Shown: positions 54,084-62,705 of the stretch, in pieces | How the letters are laid out: every line of letters begins with the position of its first letter | How positions within the stretch are numbered: position 1 is the first letter of the stretch | Assembly: GCA_002375495.1 (NCBI GenBank) | Contig: DFLU01000010.1 | Span: 244,315-308,314, forward strand | Length of the DNA stretch: 64,000 nucleotides | Direction: 5' to 3' | DNA from: Flavobacteriaceae bacterium UBA3611 | Lineage (GTDB): Bacteria; Bacteroidota; Bacteroidia; Flavobacteriales; Flavobacteriaceae | Made by a program: the position numbers and the translations under genes | The notes under the pieces: generated by a model | What the model was told of the DNA's origin: nothing | The model's input: only the letters and a program-made list of their open reading frames with translations | The model's database searches: none

Positions 54084-54164
54084 GCGCTAGGGATTGCAGC
54101 GGCATCCTTTTTTGTGTATTTCTACACAAAAAAGATACAGCGGAAAGCCCGCTCGAGCGCCCTA
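54084..54164 (+). ncRNA. Structured intergenic element, second copy (Flavo-1-like)
   Basis: It carries the same blocks as 1011-1115, TTGCAGCGGCATCC (54094-54107) and GATACAGCGGAA (54134-54145), around a different hairpin (TTTTTTGTGTA/TACACAAAAAA). A GCTCGAGC palindrome follows. It fills the 109-base gap between the DUF305 and adaptor genes, antisense to them if the strand inferred from copy 1 is right, and could act as a terminator for DUF305. Confidence 0.45.
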
Positions 54165-54653
54165 ATCCTGATTTTCTAAACGTTCAATCATTTCTTTCAT
54201 TTCGGCGATTTCTTTTCGTTGCGCCTTTATAATTTCTTCAGCCAGTTTCTTGACTTCTGGATCATTAATCTCTGCTCGCTCACTAGTGAGGATTGCGATT
54301 GAGTGGTGAGGGATCATTGCTTTCATCCAGAGTATGTCACCTACTGTCGACTTTTGGTCGCGTACCAGTGCCAATGCACCTACAAAGAGAACGATGCTTC
54401 CCAAGACGATGGCGATATTCTTCTTCTTATTTTGATACATACCACGCATTGCCACAAACATGATGATGGCCATAGCAGCGATACCCAAACAGACCATATA
54501 GAATCGTGTTAGGCTAAACCATACGTGGTCCCATTCATACGTATTTAAATACATCGTAATGTACATGGCTATAAATGAGCAAGCTAGCATTGCCACAAAA
54601 CGTGTGTAGTGATTTTGTGATTTTTCTGAATTTGTGTGTTCGTTTGAATTCAT
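54162..54653 (-). CDS. DUF305 membrane protein
   Basis: The 163-residue protein has three hydrophobic helices (about 22-40, 51-70, 78-97). A DUF305 segment (about 105-160) carries MIPHHSIAILTSERAEINDPEVKKLAEEI. The MxxHH motif (here MIPHHS) is the family hallmark, and the fold is a ferritin-like helical bundle that could bind metal. It is found in many copper clusters of Bacteroidota. The gene follows the PepSY gene by 25 bases. Confidence 0.87.
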   Translation of the reverse strand: MNSNEHTNSEKSQNHYTRFVAMLACSFIAMYITMYLNTYEWDHVWFSLTRFYMVCLGIAAMAIIMFVAMRGMYQNKKKNIAIVLGSIVLFVGALALVRDQKSTVGDILWMKAMIPHHSIAILTSERAEINDPEVKKLAEEIIKAQRKEIAEMKEMIERLENQD

Positions 54654-54678
54654 AATTTTTGGATTTTTTTATTACTAA

Positions 54679-55386
54679 TTATTTAATTTTCTTTTTTAGT
54701 TTTCTGATTGATGGGGAACTGATATACCATAAAACGAAACCGCTTAAGACGGTTATCAATCCCAAAAGTGAAAATGCCCTTAACAACAATGTGTTGAAAT
54801 TATCCCTTCCCTGATAATCCATTGTATGAGTCATCCAAAGAAAATCAAACCAGCGCCAGTCTCTGTGTCTCACCGTTTGAAAAGCGCCATTTTCAACCGC
54901 CACATAGGCTTTTAAATTTTGTGGTGTCTCATACGAGATTTCATAAGCTGGAAGTGGGCGACCTCGATATTCGTGATGTGGCCCAACAGAATCGACTAAT
55001 TGAATTTTTGCTATTTCTAAATCGTTCAACATATACCTATTTGCAACTTGTTGTGCCTCTTCTTTAGAAATTCCGTTTTTCATTTGTCCCGTTCTTGCGT
55101 TATAAAGCTGTGCATCATTGATCCAATAATAAGGTTCATTTGCTATTTCCAGAAGTTCCAAGGATTGGATAGGTTCATTTGTAGTAAGTTGGGCTGTGCC
55201 GAGCAAATCATTAAAAGAGGTCTGCACAGGTGCCGCTTTCTTAAAATGATCACCGTGGATTTCGTCGATGTCCGTCCAGCTGAAATACATCCCGCTAATC
55301 GTCCACATCAGAAACTGAATACCTAAAAAGATACCCAAATAGCGGTGTGCTTTTCTAATCCATTTCGCTGTTTTTCTGTTCACCAT
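54679..55386 (-). CDS. PepSY domain membrane protein
   Basis: The 235-residue protein has an N-terminal membrane helix (about 13-33, RYLGIFLGIQFLMWTISGMYF), periplasmic PepSY-like regions (about 60-190; EEAQQVANRYM, YRGRPLPAYEISYE) and a second helix (about 205-225, LGLITVLSGFVLWYIS). PepSY-TM proteins are linked to reductive handling of metals or cofactors in the envelope; the precise role is unknown. It starts one base before the DUF2911 stop region, so both are translated together. Confidence 0.85.
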   Translation of the reverse strand: MVNRKTAKWIRKAHRYLGIFLGIQFLMWTISGMYFSWTDIDEIHGDHFKKAAPVQTSFNDLLGTAQLTTNEPIQSLELLEIANEPYYWINDAQLYNARTGQMKNGISKEEAQQVANRYMLNDLEIAKIQLVDSVGPHHEYRGRPLPAYEISYETPQNLKAYVAVENGAFQTVRHRDWRWFDFLWMTHTMDYQGRDNFNTLLLRAFSLLGLITVLSGFVLWYISSPSIRKLKKKIK

Positions 55387-55387
55387 T

Positions 55388-55972
55388 TTACTTTATTTCA
55401 AAAGGAAATTCAATCGTGACTTTTTCCCAACTCATTGATATTGTTCCGGAAGTCTCAGTTGTTTTGTTTACGTTATACTCTAAATGTTCTTTAATTTCTT
55501 CGGAAATTTTAGGTGTCACTTTAAATCTTAATACATCATCTTTTTCATTATAGTCGTCCTTACCGTGTTGGTTCCAATTCCTGTTGAAAATGACAGTCCA
55601 TTCTTCTTGATTCGGAATTACAAAAAACCCGTATTTCCCGGCTTTCAATTCTTTACCATCAATTTCTAAATCCTTATTTGTTTCCAACCAAGTAGCCATA
55701 TGGGCACCAGCCTGCCAGACTTGGTCGTAAGCCAACAATCCACCGAAAATAATTCTATCCCTTACGCCTGGCGACGAATAATCTATGTGAATATGAGCAT
55801 CACCTATCATAGCCATTGCCGATGTGTGTGGACTTAGGGTTTTTTTGTTCTCAGATTTAGGTTCACTCTGGGTATGATTGTGCTCTGTCTCTATTTCGGG
55901 ATTGTTCTTTTCTTCGTTTTTACATCCGCTGACAGCAACTACCAATAGGATTATCAAAATTTTATATTTCAT
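55388..55972 (-). CDS. DUF2911 lipoprotein
   Basis: The 194-residue product has a lipobox (IILLVVAVSGC, Cys 17) and a polar linker. DUF2911 follows (about 50-190), with IHIDYSSPGVRDRIIFGGL, AGAHMATWLETNKDLEIDG and KAGKYGFFVIPNQEEWTVIFN. The family is common in Bacteroidota and without known activity. Its His-rich linker (HNHTQSE) may bind metal. It sits between CopA and the PepSY gene, with gaps of 19 and 1 bases. Confidence 0.87.
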   Translation of the reverse strand: MKYKILIILLVVAVSGCKNEEKNNPEIETEHNHTQSEPKSENKKTLSPHTSAMAMIGDAHIHIDYSSPGVRDRIIFGGLLAYDQVWQAGAHMATWLETNKDLEIDGKELKAGKYGFFVIPNQEEWTVIFNRNWNQHGKDDYNEKDDVLRFKVTPKISEEIKEHLEYNVNKTTETSGTISMSWEKVTIEFPFEIK

Positions 55973-55991
55973 AAGTATTTAATTAGTTAGA

Positions 55992-58493
55992 TTATATGTT
56001 TTTACTTTTTAGACGTAATGAGTTGGCAATTACCGATACCGAACTGAAGCTCATCGCCAAAGCCGCAATCATTGGCGATAAGAGTATTCCAAAAAACGGA
56101 TACAGTAGTCCTGCTGCAATAGGGATACCCAGCGTGTTATAAATCATTGCAAAAAAGAGGTTTTGTTTGATATTGCGCATTACTGCATCACTTAGATTTC
56201 TTGCCTTTACGATACCGTGTAAATCGCCTTTAACCAAGGTAATGGCTGCACTTTCAATGGCAACATCCGTACCTGTTCCCATTGCGATACCTACATCACT
56301 TTTAGCGAGTGCAGGTGCATCATTGATACCATCGCCTGCCATTGCAACCACCTTGCCTTGCTCTTGTAATTTCTCGACTTCCTGCAATTTGTTTTCTGGT
56401 AGCATACTTGCTTGAAAATCGGCAAGGTTAAGCTCATCTGCGACAGCTTGGGCGGTGTCGTGATTATCACCAGTAAGCATAATGACCGCAATTCCCTTAT
56501 TCTGCAAATCCTTGATAGCTTTTGCACTCGTTTCCTTGATTTTGTCGCCGATAACGACGTAGCCTACAACTTGACCTTCTACAGCGAGATAGGAAACCGT
56601 TTTCCCTTGTTTTTGGTAGGATTGTGCCTCGTTTTCCATAGCTTCGGTAAGTGTAGCATTTGCCTGTTCCATCATTTTGGCGTTACCTAAAGCCACTTCT
56701 TTATTGTTCACTTCACCTTCAACGCCTTTTCCAGTTACTGCGTTAAATCCATCTGCTTTTAAAAACTCTGCGTTTTGTTCTTTTCCATATTTTACGGTGG
56801 CTTCCGCCAGCGGATGTTCACTTTGGCTGTTCAAGGAAACAATGTATTGTAGTACTTCGGTTTCGGGAAACCCCTTGTCAAAAGAACCCACTTTCTCAAC
56901 TGTAGGTTTTCCTTCAGTTATCGTTCCGGTCTTATCGACAATGAGAGTATCTACCTTATCCATTTTTTCAAGGGCTTCGGCATTTTTGATAAGCACCCCA
57001 TTTTGTGCGCCTTTACCAACACCGACCATTACAGACATTGGTGTCGCAAGCCCCAAAGCACAGGGACAGGCAATAATCAATACGGCAATCGCATTGACCA
57101 AAGCATAAACGTAAGCGGGCTCTGGGCCCCAAATTGCCCAAACGGCAAATGTAACAACAGCGATTATAACAACGATTGGCACGAAATATCCCGAAACGGT
57201 ATCGGCCAACTTTTGGATGGGTGCACGGCTTCGACTGGCATCATTGACCATCTGTATAATCTGTGATAACAGGGTGTCAGACCCAACCTTTTCAGCTTTC
57301 ATCAAAAAGGACTGATTGCCATTGATAGTTCCGCTACTTACTTTATCATCTACTGATTTGTTTACAGGAATGGGTTCGCCTGTAATCATCGATTCATCGA
57401 TGGAAGTTTCGCCTTCGGTAATAACGCCATCCACAGGAATCTTATCGCCCGGCTTTACACGCAGAATATCACCCAATTCAATTTCATCGATGGCCACTTC
57501 CTGTTCTTCGCCATCAACTACCTTTACAGCCTTGTTAGGTGCCAATTTTAAAAGTTCCTTGACTGCGGAATTGGTCTTGCTATGCGCACGAGCTTCCAGA
57601 ACCTGCCCAAGCAATACCAAAGTTAGAATGACCGTTGCCGCTTCAAAATAGACGTGAACGGTACCTGCCTCGGTCTTGAATTGGTCTGGGAAAAAATTGG
57701 GAACGAGCATCCCGAACACGCTGAACAGCCAAGCAACACCTGCACCGATACCGATAAGCGTAAACATATTTAAGTTCCACGTCTTTATACTGCGGTAGGC
57801 ACGTTCAAAGAACATCCAAGTAGCGTAGAATACCACAGGTATGGAAAGTGCAAATTGAATCCAATTCCAATATTTTAATTCTAAAACATCATATAACGGA
57901 TTGTTGGGCAGCATTTCGGACATTGCAATGATAAAAATGGGCAATGTGAAAGCGACCGCTATCCAGAACTTTTTAAGCAGTTTTTTATAGGTCTTTTCTT
58001 CTGCGGATAAATCGGGTTCCATAGGAACCAAATCCATCCCACAAATTGGACAGCTTCCCGGTTCATCCTTAATAATTTCGGGATGCATCGGACAGGTATA
58101 TTGGATGTCGGAAGTAGCCGTTAGGTTCACTTCTTCAACCAAATCCATCCCGCAAACAGGACAATCGCCTGGTTTGTCATAGGTCTTGTCGCCCTCGCAA
58201 TGCATCGGACAGTAAAACGTTCCCGTTCCTTTACCTTTGGGTTTCTCTACTTTCTTCTTATCGTGGGTATGATGATGTTCCCCATTTTGATGGATGCTGT
58301 ATTGCCTACCGTTCGTTTCAAGAGCCTCTTGAAATTTTTCGATGGGAATATGTGATTCCATTTCTATGGTCGCTTCGGCTTTTTCTAAATTGACAGTTGC
58401 ATTGGTAACACCTTCAACTTTAGAGAGCGTTTCTTCTACGTGCGTTCTACAACCATTACAGGTCATTCCGTGTATGTGATAGGTGTGTGTCAT
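55992..58493 (-). CDS. copA: Copper-translocating P1B-1 ATPase CopA
   Basis: The 833-residue pump has an N-terminal HMA domain (1-70, GMTCNGCRTHVEETL). Two heavy-metal-binding domains follow (about 93-165; CPMHCEGDKTYDKPGDCPVC and CPMHPEIIKDEPGSCPIC cores), then eight membrane helices. The motifs are TGEPIPV, IIACPCALGLATP (CPC near 476), VDKTGTITEG (near 516), SEHPLAEA and GDGINDAPAL. The N...YN and MxxSS pattern of the last helices (MIYNTLGIP, MAALAMSFSSVSVIANSLRL) marks P1B-1, that is Cu(I)/Ag(I) export from the cytoplasm. It is translated in a run of closely spaced genes (gaps 18-19). Confidence 0.95.
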   Translation of the reverse strand: MTHTYHIHGMTCNGCRTHVEETLSKVEGVTNATVNLEKAEATIEMESHIPIEKFQEALETNGRQYSIHQNGEHHHTHDKKKVEKPKGKGTGTFYCPMHCEGDKTYDKPGDCPVCGMDLVEEVNLTATSDIQYTCPMHPEIIKDEPGSCPICGMDLVPMEPDLSAEEKTYKKLLKKFWIAVAFTLPIFIIAMSEMLPNNPLYDVLELKYWNWIQFALSIPVVFYATWMFFERAYRSIKTWNLNMFTLIGIGAGVAWLFSVFGMLVPNFFPDQFKTEAGTVHVYFEAATVILTLVLLGQVLEARAHSKTNSAVKELLKLAPNKAVKVVDGEEQEVAIDEIELGDILRVKPGDKIPVDGVITEGETSIDESMITGEPIPVNKSVDDKVSSGTINGNQSFLMKAEKVGSDTLLSQIIQMVNDASRSRAPIQKLADTVSGYFVPIVVIIAVVTFAVWAIWGPEPAYVYALVNAIAVLIIACPCALGLATPMSVMVGVGKGAQNGVLIKNAEALEKMDKVDTLIVDKTGTITEGKPTVEKVGSFDKGFPETEVLQYIVSLNSQSEHPLAEATVKYGKEQNAEFLKADGFNAVTGKGVEGEVNNKEVALGNAKMMEQANATLTEAMENEAQSYQKQGKTVSYLAVEGQVVGYVVIGDKIKETSAKAIKDLQNKGIAVIMLTGDNHDTAQAVADELNLADFQASMLPENKLQEVEKLQEQGKVVAMAGDGINDAPALAKSDVGIAMGTGTDVAIESAAITLVKGDLHGIVKARNLSDAVMRNIKQNLFFAMIYNTLGIPIAAGLLYPFFGILLSPMIAALAMSFSSVSVIANSLRLKSKNI

Positions 58494-58511
58494 TTTATGA
58501 TTGGCTAAAAA

Positions 58512-58988
58512 TTATTTAACATTTCTGGATGATGAATGTGTTTTAACTATCTGCCATTTATCATCTATCTTCTTAAGGATAGAAGTCGCCACCCCTTTTT
58601 TCTTTATAGTTCGGGTATTGCCATTATCATCGGGATTGAGAACTATGGTATAGACGTAAGTTTCGGTAGTAAATGCATAGGGCAAATCTACTTCTGCATC
58701 AATTTCATAATCTGAAAATTCAAACTTCTTGAAGTGTCCTAATTCTGGTCCCAAATGGTGTTCTATATAGTGCGCATAGGAACCCTCAACACCACCAGAT
58801 TCAAAAACCTCAGAATCTTCTGTAAATAAGTCAAAGGTACCTTCAGTTGTCAAGTTTTGTAACGCATCTTTGTAGGTTTTCATTACTTTAAGCACGGCTT
58901 GCTTTTCTGTGTTTACATCTTGTCCGAACACTTGGCTTGTTGCTATTATAATTAATGCGAATATTGTAGTTTTTCTAAGTGCATTCAT
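58512..58988 (-). CDS. Secreted NTF2-like (SnoaL/DUF4440-type) protein
   Basis: The 158-residue protein has a signal peptide (about 1-22, ending ATSQVFG). An NTF2-like cone fold follows (KQAVLKVMKTYKDALQNL, FTEDSEVFESGGVEGSYAHYIEHH, ending KIDDKWQIVKTHSSSR). Such folds bind small molecules or act as enzymes; none is assignable. It is 18 bases upstream of copA on the same strand. An inverted repeat lies in the 134-base spacer behind it. Confidence 0.8.
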   Translation of the reverse strand: MNALRKTTIFALIIIATSQVFGQDVNTEKQAVLKVMKTYKDALQNLTTEGTFDLFTEDSEVFESGGVEGSYAHYIEHHLGPELGHFKKFEFSDYEIDAEVDLPYAFTTETYVYTIVLNPDDNGNTRTIKKKGVATSILKKIDDKWQIVKTHSSSRNVK

Positions 58989-59069
58989 CCTGTTTGTTTT
59001 TAAGGGTTTTTATTCAAATTCATTTATATCATTATTCATTTTTCTAATATTTTTTATTGTGCCTGACAA

Positions 59070-59111
59070 GGGAAGGGCTACTAACTAACCAACCATCAAC
59101 TTGCCCTTCCC
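59070..59111. repeat. 9-bp inverted repeat in the copper cluster
   Basis: GGGAAGGGC (59070-59078) and GCCCTTCCC (59103-59111), a perfect pair around a 24-base loop. It lies between the haem-binding and NTF2-like genes; it may be a weak terminator/attenuator or an operator. Confidence 0.6.
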
Positions 59112-59122
59112 ATACCAGGACT

Positions 59123-59578
59123 TTATTCCAAACTGTCTTTTAACGCTGTCATATAATCTATTATCATCCTCTTATCTTCATCTGAAAGAATTGCATCCCT
59201 GTGAATGAGTGTATAAGAATCCAAAGGCATTTTATCTTCTTCAATTTGGCTTATGATAGACCGAAGTTTACTGTTCTTTCGCCGGTCTGAATATTCTGCC
59301 CATTCATTAAAATTAAGTTCGTCCTTACCTTCTTGTATGTGGTCTTCCAGATACCAAGCCGCAGGCTGTATCTTACTATACCACGGATAATCTGTATTAT
59401 TACTGTGGCAATCGTAGCAAGAAACCTGCAACCGATTTTTTATCGTTGCAGGCACTTGATTTACTACCATAAAATCACTTTGTGGTACAGTATCGCTCTC
59501 GTTCAGGGTTATTGGAAAGAACTGAATCACTATCAATCCCACGAGGGAAAGCCACGCTATGATTTTTAAAAACTTCAA
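59123..59578 (-). CDS. Haem-binding domain protein (CxxCH)
   Basis: The 151-residue protein has an N-terminal hydrophobic segment (IIAWLSLVGLIVIQFF) that is probably an uncleaved anchor. One c-type haem motif, CYDCH (near 53), lies in SCYDCHSNNTDYPWYSKIQP, followed by WAEYSDRR and MPLDSYTLIHRDAILSDEDKR. This is the Haem_bd (PF14376) layout. It may pass electrons in the periplasm next to the multicopper oxidase, which is inference. It abuts the DUF3347 lipoprotein gene with no gap. Confidence 0.85.
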   Translation of the reverse strand: MKFLKIIAWLSLVGLIVIQFFPITLNESDTVPQSDFMVVNQVPATIKNRLQVSCYDCHSNNTDYPWYSKIQPAAWYLEDHIQEGKDELNFNEWAEYSDRRKNSKLRSIISQIEEDKMPLDSYTLIHRDAILSDEDKRMIIDYMTALKDSLE

Positions 59579-60175
59579 TTAGTTGATTTCTCGCTGTACT
59601 TTACCGCATTTCAACATTTTGTCACCGAAATAGGGGTTTCTAATTTCTTCGTTCATACTAAGCCAAGCACCGCCTTTATTGTTATCATACATTGGGCAGA
59701 ATTGCTCGTATATCTTCATCTCTGTTCCAGTAATGGCCACCATATCAGTCACGTCCTTGCTCAATATTTTGAAATGCTCACGTTGGTGTGCCATATCACT
59801 TTCTGAAATGTGTTCTGCGTGTTCAATTGCATCTTCCATAATATCCTTGAGATCCTGTTGTTCACTATCTGAATAGCTGGATGCATCAAAACTTCCTAAA
59901 GTACTTGCAAGCGTTGCGCCCAATTCTTTTGCCTTATCATTGTCATCGCCTACAAGAGCATCTTTCAAGTTGAAGTAATCTTTCAGGATTGCTTCTGCTT
60001 TTGCATCTTGGTTTTCATTCATTGCCATATCGTCTTTGTCATCCATAGACTCTTGGTGCATCTCGTTGCTCATAGGTGCAGCAGGTTCATTTTTGCTTCC
60101 ATCCTTGCAGGAAACCGTTAACACCATTATAGCAGCAAGTGCCATTGTACCTATTGTTCTTTTTACTGTTTTCAT
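59579..60175 (-). CDS. DUF3347 lipoprotein
   Basis: The 198-residue product has a lipobox (IMVLTVSC, Cys near 23) and a Met/Asp-rich linker (MHQESMDDKDDMAM). The DUF3347 domain follows (about 60-195), ending in CPMYDNNKGGAWLSMNEE and MLKCGKV. These cysteine and methionine residues match those in the C-terminal domain of the adaptor at 52319-54052, so the two probably bind copper alike. It could carry periplasmic copper to the adaptor. It lies between the multicopper oxidase and haem-binding genes, with gaps of 30 and 0. Confidence 0.88.
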   Translation of the reverse strand: MKTVKRTIGTMALAAIMVLTVSCKDGSKNEPAAPMSNEMHQESMDDKDDMAMNENQDAKAEAILKDYFNLKDALVGDDNDKAKELGATLASTLGSFDASSYSDSEQQDLKDIMEDAIEHAEHISESDMAHQREHFKILSKDVTDMVAITGTEMKIYEQFCPMYDNNKGGAWLSMNEEIRNPYFGDKMLKCGKVQREIN

Positions 60176-60205
60176 TTTTGTTATTTATTTAAGTTAATAT
60201 TTGTT

Positions 60206-62635
60206 CTAAAATCTTAATGAGAGTCCACCACCAGCGCCAAAACGGTTATCATAGCTTCCCATCAACGAGAAGTCACGGCTCAATACGTATTCAAGTCCAA
60301 CTTGCCAAGTCGTTTCTTCTTCAAAATCCTGACCTTCGGGTAACTTGCCGTCCCAACCAAAGTCCATCTGGTATTCATACTCGCCATAAATTCCGAGACG
60401 TGGAAAAATCATAAAGCCCGTACTAAAACTTATCTGCGGACGCAGTTTGCTGTCAATCCTGAAATCGGAATTAATGAGCAATGGCATTAACCATCGTACA
60501 CCAGCAATGGCAGTCGTATTTATCTCTTCAAGGCTGTCCTCACCTTCGTTCTCAACATTTACACCACCAAAAACTCGGAAGTAATCATTGAGATAGCGTT
60601 CGTATGTGAATTCGGCTTCCAAATTCTTGTTCCATCCATATTCGCCCCTTAGCGCAAATTGATTTCTGATATTTGTTGCAGTAGCGTATAGCTCGGTCAT
60701 ATGACTTGCAGCCGTGATTTCGCCCCAAGTGAATATGTGGTCTGCTTCGTTGGTAAGGTTAGTAAGTGGGTAGCCTTCTAATCGTTCGTCACGAGGTGTA
60801 TCGTAACTGAAAACCCTTGCCATACCGCTCATCATATGATAAAGGATGTGACAATGGAAAAACCAATCACCAGTTTCATCAGCGGCAAACTCAAATACGA
60901 CTTTTTGCATTGGTGCCACGTTAACAGTATGCTTTAGTGGCGAATACTCACCGTTCTCGTTCAATACTCTAAAGAAGTGGCCGTGCAAGTGCATAGGGTG
61001 GTGCATCATCGTGAGATTATTAAGTGTGATACGCACGACTTCGCCTTGTTTAATTTTAATTTTATCGGTTTCAGAAAGGGGCACACCGTTAATGGACCAG
61101 ACGTAGCGGTTCATATTTCCTGTAAGGTTAAAAAGCATTTCCTTTACAGGCTTATCATTCTCAAATACCGTTTTTTCAGGCGACCTTAAATAGTTATAGT
61201 TAAACTCGGGATTACCGCCAGTCTTCATATTATCGCCTACCACTTTATCCTTTGGCACCATATAACCCATTTTCATACCGTCCATCTTCATATCCTCATC
61301 CATTTTCATATTAGCTCTGCCTTTGTTCATCTTCATTTCTGATTTTGACATTTTCATATTATCATCCTTCATATCCATTTTTGAATGGTCCATTTTATTG
61401 TGTGCCATCTTAGTAGAATCCATTTCCATTTCACCCATTTTCATATTATCATCTTTCATAGACATACCACTCATCTGCATTCCGCCCATATCCATTTTGT
61501 ACTTTTCCATTACTTGAATGGAATCGTTTTTTGAAGGATTGAATTTTGAAGCAGGGGCACCCATTTTCATACCCATAGACATCATTTGCTTCATATTCTG
61601 TATAAGATTAGGTTCTGGAACTACAGGTGCTTCCAGAACATTTCCAGTTCCAATAAATGCCGAAGCTTCGCCAGAACCATCCTGTGCCGTAGCTCTTACT
61701 TGAAGTTTTCCACTTTCTGGAATCGTCACTATAAAATCATAGGTTTCGGCAACACCTATCAAGGTTTTGTTATGGGGTACAGGAACCACATCAAGTCCAT
61801 CGGCAGATATGAGCATCGGGTCTTCGCCACCAAATGTGAGCCAGAAATATGACGCTGCGGCTGCGTTTACAAATCGAAGCCTCACGCGCTCGCCAGGCCG
61901 AAAGCTTGGATATTCCTGTGAAGTACCACCATTGATAAAAAACTTGTCAAAATAATTATCTGAAATAGCCATATCCGGCATTCGTTGCCAAGCCATTTTG
62001 AGCTTTGCACCTACTGCACCTTGGGCAATTAACTTATCCAGACTTTGAACCTGACCTTTTTTAATTAAATACCACTCATTGCCACGCTTCAAATTTTTAA
62101 GTTGAGATTGAGGATTTTCATCTACCCAATCCGAAAGCACTAAGACCAAATCTTTGTCATATTCTAAATCGGTTTCCTTTGGATTTATCTGTAATGAGCC
62201 ATATACCCCACGTTGTTCCTGTAACCCAGTATGGGAATGATACCAATATGTACCCGATTGTTTCAATGCAAACTTGTACTGAAAGGTTTCCCCTGGACGG
62301 ATAGGTGGTGTGGTCAAATACGGTACGCCATCGTGGAAATTAGGTAATATCATCCCGTGCCAATGTATCGATGTTTCTACATCCATTTTGTTGGTAACGT
62401 TAATAATGGCAAATTCACCTTCATTAAACTCAAGATTGGGACCAGGTATTCCACCGTTTATGGTCATTGCCTGCACATCCTTGCCCGTAAAGTTTACGGT
62501 TTTATAATCTATAGTAAGGTCATAAATCCGTTCTGGCCAGTTGTCAACATTTTCTTCAGTTTCATTCGCTACCAATTGGGCTTTTGCACCAAAAGTGATA
62601 AGCATTGTTAGAAGTAATGTGATTTTATATTTCAT
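60206..62635 (-). CDS. Multicopper oxidase fused to a CopB-like outer-membrane barrel
   Basis: The 809-residue protein has a signal peptide (ending FGAKAQ). Three cupredoxin domains carry the copper motifs SIHWHG, WYHSHTG, HPMHLHGHFF and HCHILYHMMSGM. Between domains 2 and 3 (about 360-460) is a Met/Lys-rich insert with over a dozen M-x-M, H-x-K-M repeats (HNKMDHSKMDMK), a likely Cu(I) loading region. After about 600, the oxidase is followed by about 190 residues resembling PcoB/CopB (FTWGEITAASHMTELYA, FTYERYLNDYFRVFGGVN, ending LSLRF). That barrel end would place it in the outer membrane. The Met at 62633-62635 is preferred over one 14 codons up, since it starts the signal peptide. Confidence 0.88.
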   Translation of the reverse strand: MKYKITLLLTMLITFGAKAQLVANETEENVDNWPERIYDLTIDYKTVNFTGKDVQAMTINGGIPGPNLEFNEGEFAIINVTNKMDVETSIHWHGMILPNFHDGVPYLTTPPIRPGETFQYKFALKQSGTYWYHSHTGLQEQRGVYGSLQINPKETDLEYDKDLVLVLSDWVDENPQSQLKNLKRGNEWYLIKKGQVQSLDKLIAQGAVGAKLKMAWQRMPDMAISDNYFDKFFINGGTSQEYPSFRPGERVRLRFVNAAAASYFWLTFGGEDPMLISADGLDVVPVPHNKTLIGVAETYDFIVTIPESGKLQVRATAQDGSGEASAFIGTGNVLEAPVVPEPNLIQNMKQMMSMGMKMGAPASKFNPSKNDSIQVMEKYKMDMGGMQMSGMSMKDDNMKMGEMEMDSTKMAHNKMDHSKMDMKDDNMKMSKSEMKMNKGRANMKMDEDMKMDGMKMGYMVPKDKVVGDNMKTGGNPEFNYNYLRSPEKTVFENDKPVKEMLFNLTGNMNRYVWSINGVPLSETDKIKIKQGEVVRITLNNLTMMHHPMHLHGHFFRVLNENGEYSPLKHTVNVAPMQKVVFEFAADETGDWFFHCHILYHMMSGMARVFSYDTPRDERLEGYPLTNLTNEADHIFTWGEITAASHMTELYATATNIRNQFALRGEYGWNKNLEAEFTYERYLNDYFRVFGGVNVENEGEDSLEEINTTAIAGVRWLMPLLINSDFRIDSKLRPQISFSTGFMIFPRLGIYGEYEYQMDFGWDGKLPEGQDFEEETTWQVGLEYVLSRDFSLMGSYDNRFGAGGGLSLRF

Positions 62636-62705
62636 AGTTCTTAATTTTATTTGGATAAAATTACTGCTGTAAATCAACAGCTTGTGTCATAATTATGGTT
62701 GTTAT

